Below are positions 1 to 5,437 of a stretch of DNA of 5,437 nt, piece by piece. Source of the DNA: an uncultured Hyphomicrobiales bacterium. GTDB lineage: Bacteria; Pseudomonadota; Alphaproteobacteria; Rhizobiales; Aestuariivirgaceae. Each line of letters opens with the position of its first letter. The stretch's first letter is position 1. The stretch covers positions 1 through 5,437 of the forward strand of contig CAIYXE010000431.1 in NCBI GenBank assembly GCA_903930095.1. Direction: 5' to 3'. The translations under genes and the position numbers were made by a program. The notes under the pieces are model-generated. The model had not been told where the DNA came from, did not search any database, and saw only the letters and a list, made by a program, of their open reading frames with translations.

Positions 1-1
1 C

Positions 2-445
2 GACGCTGGCGCCCAGGCGCTACAGATTTTCGACTCTTGGGCGGGTGACCTCGTGGGCTCTGAGTTGGAGGATTTCGTCCTCAAGCCCATCGCTGAGATC
101 ATCTCCGGGGTTCGCAAGCGCCATCCGGGTTTGCCTGTGATTGTGTTCGCGCGGGGCATCGGTGTTCATCAGAGGCGGGCTGCAGCATTGCCGGGGGCAA
201 GTGCGGTTGGCATTGAAACAGAATTTGACCTGAGCCTTTTGCCGAATGACATCGTCGTCCAGGGAAATCTGGATCCGGTGGCGCTGATTGCCGGTGAGGA
301 TGTTGTGCGGCGCGAGGTCCAGAGGATCTGCGCTTCGGTGGACCGCCAGAGACATATCTTCAATCTTGGCCATGGCATCAGGCTGGGGACGGATCCTGCT
401 GTGGTCGGTGCTGTTGTGGATGAGGTCAGGCGTTTCGATGGGTGA
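2..445 (+). CDS. hemE: Uroporphyrinogen decarboxylase, C-terminal part (5' end outside window)
   Basis: HemE removes the four acetate carboxyl groups of uroporphyrinogen III to give coproporphyrinogen III, a cytosolic, cofactor-free step of heme synthesis. The reading frame is open from base 2 to the TGA at 443-445, giving 147 residues of a family that is usually about 340-355 long, so roughly the first 60% is missing. Seen in the sequence: an opening segment with FDSWAG, the QGNLDP stretch of the barrel, and the near-terminal FNLGHGI motif, whose His (codon 371-373) matches the conserved active-site-region histidine of the family. After it the usual LPQTPP-like stretch reads RLGTDP, a modest deviation. 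An internal ATG at 53 is not the start, because family similarity continues upstream to the window edge. The stop overlaps the hemJ start by 8 bases. Identification is by recognised motifs and is strong. Confidence 0.95.
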   Translation, partial: DAGAQALQIFDSWAGDLVGSELEDFVLKPIAEIISGVRKRHPGLPVIVFARGIGVHQRRAAALPGASAVGIETEFDLSLLPNDIVVQGNLDPVALIAGEDVVRREVQRICASVDRQRHIFNLGHGIRLGTDPAVVGAVVDEVRRFDG

Positions 446-875
446 AACCTATCTCTGGCTGAAGGTCGTGCACATTCTCGCGGTGATCTCGTGGATGGCC
501 GGCCTCTTTTATCTTCCAAGATTGTTCGTCTATCATGCTGAAAACATTAGTAAGAAAGAGCTCGTCACGGTCTTTGCGGTGATGGAGCGGCGGCTTCTCA
601 AGGCGATCATGCGACCGGCGGCACTCGTGTCGGTGATTACTGGGCTGTGGCTCCTTTGGGTGGGCAGCTGGTTCGGGCCGGTGCCGGTCTGGCTGTGGCT
701 CAAGATGGTATTGGTGTTGGGAATGCTGGTGTTTCATGGCGTTCTCGAGGCTCATGCCGGCCGGTTTCGGGATAGCCGCGAAGACCGGTCTGGACGCTAT
801 TTCAGGGTCATAAATGAGGTTCCAACCGTGCTGCTCATTGGCATCGTGATCTTTGTCGTCGTAAAGCCGTTCTGA
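438..875 (+). CDS. hemJ: HemJ-type protoporphyrinogen IX oxidase (membrane protein)
   Basis: HemJ oxidises protoporphyrinogen IX to protoporphyrin IX, the penultimate step of heme synthesis, in the inner membrane; it replaces HemY or HemG in many alphaproteobacteria and cyanobacteria. The product is 145 residues, normal for the family. Four hydrophobic segments are visible at about residues 5-27, 57-79, 83-103 and 127-142. Family signatures are the N-terminal WMAGLFYLPRLFVYH (19-33) preceded by His12, the Lys89 and His100 region in the third helix, and the C-terminal RVINEVP...VVVKPF (123-145). The ATG at 438 was chosen because the HemJ N-terminus begins there; the frame stays open upstream to 288, but that part only overlaps hemE in another frame. 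The start lies inside the end of hemE (ATGGGTGA, 8-base overlap) with a modest AGG at 428-430 as ribosome binding site, suggesting translational coupling. Older annotations may call it a UPF0093 or DUF family protein. Confidence 0.93.
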   Translation: MGETYLWLKVVHILAVISWMAGLFYLPRLFVYHAENISKKELVTVFAVMERRLLKAIMRPAALVSVITGLWLLWVGSWFGPVPVWLWLKMVLVLGMLVFHGVLEAHAGRFRDSREDRSGRYFRVINEVPTVLLIGIVIFVVVKPF

Positions 876-883
876 GTTTGTTG

Positions 884-912
884 TTGGCGCGGAGCCTGCA
901 AACGTCTATATT
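884..912 (+). promoter_or_regulatory. Candidate promoter for rho
   Basis: TTGGCG at 884-889 and TATATT at 907-912 are separated by 17 bases. They match the sigma70 hexamers at 4 of 6 and 5 of 6 positions. The site begins 8 bases after the hemJ stop. A start around 918-920 would give rho a leader of about 80 bases. This is pattern matching only; alphaproteobacterial promoters often deviate from this consensus. Confidence 0.4.
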
Positions 913-921
913 GTCATTGCT

Positions 922-945
922 TCGCATCGCCACGGCTTGATGCGA
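922..945 (+). other. Hairpin 1 in the rho leader
   Basis: TCGCATC at 922-928 pairs perfectly with GATGCGA at 939-945 (7 bp) around a 10-base loop. No T-run follows (the next bases are CCCCGCC), so it is not a standard intrinsic terminator for hemJ. It would lie within the transcribed leader if the 884-912 promoter is used. It could stabilise an RNA end or take part in control of rho; function is inferred only from position. Confidence 0.4.
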
Positions 946-957
946 CCCCGCCTTAAT

Positions 958-978
958 GTTCCCGCCTCTGGCCGGAAC
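958..978 (+). other. Hairpin 2 in the rho leader
   Basis: GTTCC at 958-962 pairs with GGAAC at 974-978, then after a C/C mismatch GCC at 964-966 pairs with GGC at 970-972 around the loop TCT. A run of six C (978-983) follows, overlapping the last base of the stem, and the rho ATG is 20 bases beyond the hairpin. There is no T-tract, so intrinsic termination is unlikely. A structure this close to a start with a weak ribosome binding site could affect rho translation or transcript elongation. Confidence 0.4.
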
Positions 979-998
979 CCCCCATTGTGAAAAGATAG

Positions 999-2282
999 AT
1001 GACCGCCATATCCGAGCTGAAAGAAATCAAGCTTCAGGACCTCAAGTTGAAGACACCCGCCGAGCTTGTTTCGCTGGCGGAGGAACTCGAGGTTGAGAAC
1101 GCGAGCGCATTGCGCAAGCAGGAGCTTCTGTTTGCCATTCTCAAGAACCTAGCCATCCGGGACGTCGAGATCATCGGCGAGGGCGTGGTAGAGGTCTTGC
1201 AGGACGGTTTTGGCTTCCTGCGCTCTCCGGACGCAAATTATCTGGCTGGTCCTGATGATATTTACATCAGCCCTAGCCAGATCCGGAAATTCACCCTTCG
1301 AACCGGCGACACGGTCGAAGGCCAGATTCGGAGCCCGAAAGACGGGGAGCGGTATTTCGCTCTGGTCAAGGTCAACCGGATCAATTTCGAAGACCCCGAG
1401 AAAACCCGGCACAAGGTTCATTTCGACAATTTGACGCCGCTCTATCCAGATGAGCGGCTGGAAATGGAAACGGGAGATCCCACCAAGAAGGACTACTCCT
1501 CCCGGGTGATCGACATCGTGTCTCCCCTTGGCAAAGGGCAGCGCGGCCTCATCGTCGCGCCGCCGCGGACCGGCAAGACGGTCCTGCTGCAGAACATCGC
1601 CCACGCGATCACTGCCAATCATCCCGAGTGCTACCTGATCGTCCTCCTGATCGACGAGCGTCCGGAGGAAGTGACCGATATGCAGCGGTCGGTAAAGGGC
1701 GAGGTGATCAGCTCGACCTTCGATGAGCCTGCCTCACGGCACGTCCAGGTGGCTGAGATGGTCATCGAGAAGGCGAAGCGCCTGGTGGAGCATGGGCGTG
1801 ATGTGGTGATCCTGCTGGATTCGATCACGCGGCTCGGCCGGGCCTACAACACGGTCGTCCCATCTTCCGGCAAGGTGCTCACCGGTGGTGTTGATGCCAA
1901 TGCATTGCAGCGGCCAAAGCGCTTCTTCGGTGCGGCGCGTAACATTGAGGAGGGAGGCTCCCTCACAATCATCGCCACCGCGCTGATCGATACGGGCAGC
2001 CGCATGGATGAAGTGATCTTTGAGGAGTTCAAGGGAACCGGTAATTCCGAAATCATCCTTGATCGCAAGGTTGCGGACAAGCGGGTTTTCCCGGCTATCG
2101 ACATATTGAGATCCGGCACCCGCAAGGAAGAACTGTTGGTGAAACCGGATCTGCTGAAGAAGACCTATGTGCTGCGTCGTATCCTCAACCCCATGGGGAC
2201 TGTTGACGCCATCGAGTTCTTGCTCGACAAATTGCGGCAGACCAAGGGGAACAGCGATTTCTTCGACTCGATGAACGCCTGA
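999..2282 (+). CDS. rho: Transcription termination factor Rho
   Basis: Rho is a hexameric RNA-dependent ATPase and helicase that loads on C-rich nascent RNA and stops RNA polymerase. The product is 427 residues (E. coli 419). Seen in order: the N-terminal helical domain with [13 protein letters not shown] (11-23); the cold-shock-like RNA-binding domain with DGFGFLR (69-75) and [16 protein letters not shown] (81-96); Walker A APPRTGKT (187-194); [12 protein letters not shown] (216-227); Walker B VVILLD (269-274) followed by [10 protein letters not shown]; the Q-loop region [15 protein letters not shown] (289-303); the R-loop region EFKGTGNSE (343-351); and [10 protein letters not shown] (371-380). 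An in-frame TAG immediately before the ATG (996-998) excludes a longer start. No strong Shine-Dalgarno is visible (GAAAAGATAG precedes the start). The gene is intact and conserved throughout; its 5' gap holds a candidate promoter and two hairpins, so it may be transcribed separately from hemEJ. Confidence 0.98.
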   Translation: MTAISELKEIKLQDLKLKTPAELVSLAEELEVENASALRKQELLFAILKNLAIRDVEIIGEGVVEVLQDGFGFLRSPDANYLAGPDDIYISPSQIRKFTLRTGDTVEGQIRSPKDGERYFALVKVNRINFEDPEKTRHKVHFDNLTPLYPDERLEMETGDPTKKDYSSRVIDIVSPLGKGQRGLIVAPPRTGKTVLLQNIAHAITANHPECYLIVLLIDERPEEVTDMQRSVKGEVISSTFDEPASRHVQVAEMVIEKAKRLVEHGRDVVILLDSITRLGRAYNTVVPSSGKVLTGGVDANALQRPKRFFGAARNIEEGGSLTIIATALIDTGSRMDEVIFEEFKGTGNSEIILDRKVADKRVFPAIDILRSGTRKEELLVKPDLLKKTYVLRRILNPMGTVDAIEFLLDKLRQTKGNSDFFDSMNA

Positions 2283-2315
2283 CGGGAACCTGCGCCTGCT
2301 GAGCTTCGGCGAGTT

Positions 2316-2320
2316 GATTC
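2316..2320. promoter_or_regulatory. GANTC site (candidate CcrM methylation target) upstream of mnmE
   Basis: GATTC lies in the 47-base rho-mnmE gap, with 9 bases between it and the mnmE ATG. It is the only GANTC found between genes in this window. In many alphaproteobacteria CcrM methylates GANTC adenines in a cell-cycle-dependent way and can tune promoters. Whether this organism has CcrM, or a promoter here, cannot be seen. Confidence 0.3.
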
Positions 2321-2329
2321 GAGGCCGGA

Positions 2330-3673
2330 ATGACAGTGAGTGACACGATCTATGCCCTGTCCTCCGGCACAGGGCGTTCAGCCATAGCGATCATCCGTAT
2401 GTCGGGCAGCCATACGCCGGACCTTCTCGCATGCATGGCTGGCCGCCTGCCACCGGCCCGGAGGATGTCTCTGAGGGCCATACGTGATGGCAGGACGGGT
2501 GAAGTATTGGACAAGGCCATGGTGGTCTGGTTCCCGGGTCCTGGCTCCTTCACGGGCGAGGATTGTGCGGAAATCCACCTGCATGGCAGCCCTGCCGTTG
2601 TCTCGGCCGTGATGGCGCTTCTGTCCTCTCTGCCGGGTATACGGCCTGCCGAGCCTGGCGAGTTCACCAGGCGCGGTTTTCTCAATGGGAAGATGGACCT
2701 TGTCGAGGCTGAGGGGCTGGGTGACCTGCTCCAAGCCAGGACGTCTGGCCAGAGGCGGCAGGCCTTCCGGCAGATGTCGGGTCAGGCGAGTTCGAGGTTC
2801 GAGTCCTGGCGGGAACAGTTGATGCAGATCCGGGCCCATATCGAGGCCGGGGTGGACTTTGCCGATGAACCGGGTGTTGCCGAAGCTGCTGCGCCTGCCA
2901 TCGATATGAACATCCAGGCATTGCACAGCCAGATCAGCGCCGAACTCTGCCGTTCGGCTGGTTCAGAGCTGCTTCGTGACGGGTTTCGCGTTGTTCTTGC
3001 AGGATGCCCCAATACCGGCAAATCTAGCCTGCTCAATGTCCTGGCAGGGCGCGAAGCGGCCATCGTGTCCGATCTGCCGGGAACCACGCGGGACGCCATA
3101 GAGGTTACGCTTGAACTGGATGGAATGCCCGTGATCGTCACTGATACAGCGGGATTGCGCAGTAACGTGGCCGATGCAGTTGAAGAGGAGGGTGTCCGAA
3201 GATCTCGGCAGCACGTGTCCGGGGCAGACCTGGTGGTGTGGGTGTGGTCAGCCGACGTCATGGGCAGCAAAGTCCTTGATACCAGCATTGAGCAGCCTGA
3301 CGTGCTGGTCGAAAACAAGTATGACCTCCTGGAGAACAGATTGGGACTCCTCCGAAACGATGCTGATGGCAGCATCCGCATTTCCTGCCAGACCCGTGAG
3401 GGAATTGCAGAGCTACTTGCTGAACTGACGGGGCGCCTCAGGGAACGTTTCGGTGACGTTGAGTCAGCGCTTTTTGTGTCCGCCCGCCAGAAATTGGCGG
3501 CTGAGCGTTCGGTTCGACACCTGAAAGACGCCCTTGGCATTGGTTCAGACAGGCTGGAGTTGAAGGCCGAGAGCATTCGTTTCGCTTCGGAAGAGATCGG
3601 GCGCCTGACGGGCCGTGTGGATGTGGAGGAATGGCTGGGGGCGATCTTCAGTCGCTTCTGCATCGGAAAGTGA
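2330..3673 (+). CDS. mnmE: tRNA uridine-5-carboxymethylaminomethyl modification GTPase MnmE
   Basis: MnmE, with MnmG, installs the carboxymethylaminomethyl (or aminomethyl) group on C5 of wobble uridine 34 in tRNAs reading NNA/NNG codons, using a folate one-carbon unit, FAD and GTP hydrolysis. The product is 447 residues, a normal length. Domains: N-terminal folate-binding domain to about 120 (DTIYALSSG at 5-13, PGEFTRRGFLNGK at 109-121), a helical domain, a G domain inserted at about 218-372, and the C-terminal helix ending in CIGK (444-447), whose Cys is conserved. G motifs: G1 GCPNTGKS (225-232, with the K+-binding Asn228), G2 GTTRD (251-255), G3 DTAG (272-275), G4 NKYD (329-332). The G5 position reads ISCQTREGI (351-359) instead of the usual SA-x-TGEG. 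The ATG is preceded by GAGG at 2321-2324 with good spacing. It lies 47 bases after rho and 68 bases before its partner mnmG. Older names are trmE and thdF. Confidence 0.97.
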   Translation: MTVSDTIYALSSGTGRSAIAIIRMSGSHTPDLLACMAGRLPPARRMSLRAIRDGRTGEVLDKAMVVWFPGPGSFTGEDCAEIHLHGSPAVVSAVMALLSSLPGIRPAEPGEFTRRGFLNGKMDLVEAEGLGDLLQARTSGQRRQAFRQMSGQASSRFESWREQLMQIRAHIEAGVDFADEPGVAEAAAPAIDMNIQALHSQISAELCRSAGSELLRDGFRVVLAGCPNTGKSSLLNVLAGREAAIVSDLPGTTRDAIEVTLELDGMPVIVTDTAGLRSNVADAVEEEGVRRSRQHVSGADLVVWVWSADVMGSKVLDTSIEQPDVLVENKYDLLENRLGLLRNDADGSIRISCQTREGIAELLAELTGRLRERFGDVESALFVSARQKLAAERSVRHLKDALGIGSDRLELKAESIRFASEEIGRLTGRVDVEEWLGAIFSRFCIGK

Positions 3674-3679
3674 CGGCCA

Positions 3680-3745
3680 ATGTTTCACGTGAAACACGTG
3701 CGCATTTTGACCTTTGTGTCTGCTTGGCGTAAACAGTCCTCATGA
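3680..3745 (+). CDS. Possible 21-codon leader ORF overlapping parS and the mnmG start
   Basis: An ATG one base before parS opens a frame of 21 codons ([20 protein letters not shown] plus a final S). Its TGA (3743-3745) overlaps the mnmG ATG as ATGA, the arrangement typical of translational coupling. Its first residues are dictated by the parS bases. There is no convincing ribosome binding site; a GGA at 3665-3667 is 12 bases away. An open frame of this length is easily expected by chance, so I rate it unlikely to be a real gene but record it because of the exact ATGA junction. Confidence 0.15.
   Translation: MFHVKHVRILTFVSAWRKQSS
3681..3696. promoter_or_regulatory. parS: parS centromere site (ParB binding)
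   Basis: TGTTTCACGTGAAACA is a perfect 16-bp palindrome identical to the conserved bacterial chromosomal parS consensus (TGTTNCACGTGAAACA). ParB loads here as a CTP-dependent clamp and spreads, and with ParA segregates the newly replicated origin region; it is also the platform for SMC loading in several bacteria. It lies in the mnmE-mnmG gap, 7 bases after the mnmE stop and 45 bases before the mnmG start. In alphaproteobacteria parS sites cluster near mnmG-rsmG-parA-parB and the origin, which fits the surrounding genes. A chance perfect match in 5.4 kb is very unlikely. Confidence 0.93.
3707..3735 (+). promoter_or_regulatory. Candidate promoter for mnmG, placed for a leaderless transcript
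   Basis: TTGACC at 3707-3712 (5 of 6 to the -35 consensus) is followed after 17 bases by TAAACA at 3730-3735 (3 of 6, weak). Transcription starting 7 bases downstream would begin at about 3742, the A of the mnmG ATG. No Shine-Dalgarno is visible before that ATG (CGTAAACAGTCCTC), which fits a leaderless mRNA. It begins 11 bases after parS. The -10 is poor, so this is tentative. Confidence 0.3.
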
Positions 3746-5437
3746 CGAACAACTTCGATGTGATCGTGATCGGAGGCGGACATGCGGGAACCGAAGCAGC
3801 GGCCGCCGCAGCGCGCGCCGGGGCCCGGACAGCCCTCCTGACGCACCGTGCCGATACGATTGGCGAGATGTCCTGTAACCCGGCAATCGGGGGTCTTGGC
3901 AAGGGACACCTCGTCCGGGAGGTCGATGCGCTGGACGGCTTGATGGGCCGGGTCGCAGACCAGGCAGGCATCCAGTTTCGACTGCTGAACCGGTCGAAGG
4001 GTCCGGCCGTTCGTGGACCGCGTGCACAGGCCGACCGAAAGCTCTACCGCGCAGCCATGCAGGCCGCCGTCGCCTCCCAATCCCGCCTGACAGTGATTTC
4101 CGCTGCGGCCAGCGGCTTCCTGACCCATGGTGACGATGTCACCGGCGTCATCTGCGAGGATGGCCGGAGCTTTGCTTCAGCCGCCGTCGTGCTCACCACG
4201 GGAACCTTCCTGAACGGTCTTATTCACATCGGTGAGCGACGCATACCGGCGGGACGCCATGGCGAGCCGCCAAGCCTCGGCTTCTCCCGGCAACTCGCCG
4301 CGGCTGGCTTGAAGCTCGGCCGCCTCAAGACGGGAACGCCCGCCAGGCTCGACGGGCGGACTATCGACTGGAAACGCCTCGAGGAGCAAAGGGGTGATGA
4401 CCAGCCGGTGCCATTCTCATTCCTGACCCGGAGAATTGAAACACCGCAGGTATCCTGCTTCATTACCCACACGACCACAGCGGGCCACCGGCTGATTGCC
4501 GACAATATCCATCGGTCCCCGATGTATTCGGGACAGATCGAAGGGGTAGGACCACGCTACTGCCCGTCAATCGAAGACAAGATCCAGCGCTTTCGGGACA
4601 AGGACAGCCATCAAGTGTTCCTCGAGCCAGAAGGGCTCGATGATGATACCGTCTATCCAAACGGCATTTCCACGTCACTGCCTGAGGATGTCCAGGACAG
4701 CTTCCTCCGCACAATGCCTGGTCTTGAGAAAGTGTCGGTCAAGCGCTGGGGCTACGCCATCGAATATGACTATGTCGACCCCCGGCAACTGACTGCGGCC
4801 CTGGAAGTGAAACGGCTTCCCAACCTGTTTCTCGCCGGTCAAATCAACGGAACGACGGGCTACGAAGAGGCAGCCGCCCAGGGGCTGGTCGCCGGCCTCA
4901 ATGCCGCGCGCAAGGCAGGCGGGCAGGAGCCTTTGGTCATCGACCGCGCGCAGGGCTACATCGGCGTGATGATCGATGATCTGGTCACCAAGGGCGTGTC
5001 AGAGCCCTACCGCATGTTCACCTCCCGGGCGGAGTACAGGCTCTCGCTCCGGGCGGACAATGCAGACATGAGGCTGACGCCACTGGGGATCTCCGCAGGC
5101 CTGGTCGGAGCTGAGCGCGCAGCGGCTTTCTGGCAGCGGGCGTCGTCAGTCAATCAAGGTCTGGACCTGGCGCGCAGCCTGTCCCTGACATCGGGCGAGG
5201 CAGGGCGGAGGGGTCTCAAGGTCAATCAGGACGGGTTGCGGCGTAGCGCGCTCGACCTTCTCGGCATGCCGGAAGTAGGCTGGACTGGGATCTGCGCCCT
5301 GTGGCCGGAACTTGCTTCACTCCGCCCGGATGTCGTTGAGGCATTGGAAGCGGAAGCGCTGTATGCTGGGTACATCCAGCGGCAGGAAGCCGATGTCGCT
5401 GCGCTCCGGCGCGAGGATGGCCTGGCACTACCGGCGA
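3742..5437 (+). CDS. mnmG: tRNA uridine-5-carboxymethylaminomethyl modification enzyme MnmG (3' end outside window)
   Basis: MnmG is the FAD- and NADH-binding partner of MnmE in modifying wobble U34 of tRNA. The frame is open for 565 codons to the window edge; family members are about 620-630 residues, so only some 55-65 C-terminal residues are missing, within the helical region that contacts MnmE and tRNA. Seen: the N-terminal FAD-binding [14 protein letters not shown] (7-20); [20 protein letters not shown] (44-63) with Cys45 matching the catalytic Cys47 of E. coli; [13 protein letters not shown] (90-102); [13 protein letters not shown] (152-164); RYCPSIEDK (272-280) with Cys274 matching E. 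coli Cys277; [17 protein letters not shown] (365-381); and TSRAEYRL (427-434). The motif GYAIEYD is preceded by KRW where RPGYAIEYD is common. The start was chosen because GGGHAG lies at the expected distance from it; it lacks a Shine-Dalgarno. Older name gidA. rsmG, parA and parB are expected downstream but not seen. Confidence 0.97.
   Translation, partial: MTNNFDVIVIGGGHAGTEAAAAAARAGARTALLTHRADTIGEMSCNPAIGGLGKGHLVREVDALDGLMGRVADQAGIQFRLLNRSKGPAVRGPRAQADRKLYRAAMQAAVASQSRLTVISAAASGFLTHGDDVTGVICEDGRSFASAAVVLTTGTFLNGLIHIGERRIPAGRHGEPPSLGFSRQLAAAGLKLGRLKTGTPARLDGRTIDWKRLEEQRGDDQPVPFSFLTRRIETPQVSCFITHTTTAGHRLIADNIHRSPMYSGQIEGVGPRYCPSIEDKIQRFRDKDSHQVFLEPEGLDDDTVYPNGISTSLPEDVQDSFLRTMPGLEKVSVKRWGYAIEYDYVDPRQLTAALEVKRLPNLFLAGQINGTTGYEEAAAQGLVAGLNAARKAGGQEPLVIDRAQGYIGVMIDDLVTKGVSEPYRMFTSRAEYRLSLRADNADMRLTPLGISAGLVGAERAAAFWQRASSVNQGLDLARSLSLTSGEAGRRGLKVNQDGLRRSALDLLGMPEVGWTGICALWPELASLRPDVVEALEAEALYAGYIQRQEADVAALRREDGLALPA
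4220..4228 (+). promoter_or_regulatory. Isolated DnaA-box match inside mnmG
   Basis: TTATTCACA matches the DnaA-box consensus TTATNCACA exactly. It lies in coding sequence, where it encodes part of the conserved LIHI stretch (residues 160-163), so protein constraint may explain it. No second box was seen nearby, so it is not an origin by itself. Confidence 0.2.

Noticed and set aside
288..437. 50-codon upstream extension of the hemJ frame
   Set aside because: It overlaps hemE in another frame and does not resemble HemJ; the HemJ family N-terminus starts at the ATG at 438.
953..956. TTAA upstream of rho as a possible CtrA half-site
   Set aside because: The CtrA consensus needs TTAA repeated after 7 bases, and no second TTAA is present.
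1149..1622. 157-codon open frame on the - strand, antisense to rho
   Set aside because: It lies wholly inside the highly conserved rho gene and its translation shows no family motif; a codon-bias shadow.
2293..2311. CGCC/GGCG and a GC-TTCG-GC tetraloop-like element after rho, as a possible terminator
   Set aside because: The stems are only 4 and 2 bp with mismatches, and no T-run follows; not convincing as a terminator.
2782..3663. Long open frame of 293 codons on the - strand, antisense to mnmE
   Set aside because: It is the reverse shadow of a GC-rich gene with clear MnmE motifs. Its translation is rich in Ser, Arg, Pro and Thr without any recognisable domain.
3648..3971. 107-codon - strand frame containing VSRET, as seen at the N-terminus of alphaproteobacterial RsmG proteins
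   Set aside because: The VSRET string is simply the translation of the parS bases. The rest of the frame is the antisense of mnmG and does not look like RsmG.
1..5437. Mobile elements, CRISPR arrays, tRNA or rRNA genes, toxin-antitoxin or defence genes
   Set aside because: Nothing of the kind was seen; the + strand is filled by five conserved housekeeping genes with short gaps.

Overview
The window suggests the chromosome of an alphaproteobacterium. It is GC-rich (about 60% by eye), and all genes lie on the + strand in the order hemE(3' part)-hemJ-rho-mnmE-mnmG(5' part). The Rho start resembles alphaproteobacterial Rho, heme synthesis uses a HemJ-type protoporphyrinogen oxidase, and a perfect 16-bp parS palindrome sits between mnmE and mnmG. 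In Caulobacter and relatives this neighbourhood continues into rsmG-parA-parB and lies near the replication origin, with hemE next to it. I cannot fix genus or order from this sequence.

Layout: positions 2-445 hold the last 147 residues of uroporphyrinogen decarboxylase. Its stop overlaps the ATG of hemJ (438-875) by 8 bases, so two heme-pathway enzymes look translationally coupled. A 123-base gap (876-998) follows, holding a plausible sigma70-type promoter and two hairpins. Next comes rho (999-2282), encoding a complete 427-residue transcription termination factor. A 47-base gap with a GANTC site leads into mnmE (2330-3673), a complete 447-residue tRNA-modification GTPase ending in the family's CIGK motif. 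The 68-base gap 3674-3741 holds parS, a second CACGTG core, a possible 21-codon leader ORF and a possible promoter placed for a leaderless mRNA. mnmG (3742 to the window end) is open for 565 codons and runs off the edge.

How the parts work together: HemE and HemJ act in the same heme pathway. MnmE and MnmG form one complex that modifies the wobble uridine of certain tRNAs. Rho is a housekeeping terminator. parS is the ParB loading site for chromosome segregation. No mobile elements, CRISPR arrays, rRNA or tRNA genes were seen. This is conserved core-genome territory. I see no undescribed system; the regions worth checking are the two regulatory gaps, 876-998 and 3674-3741.
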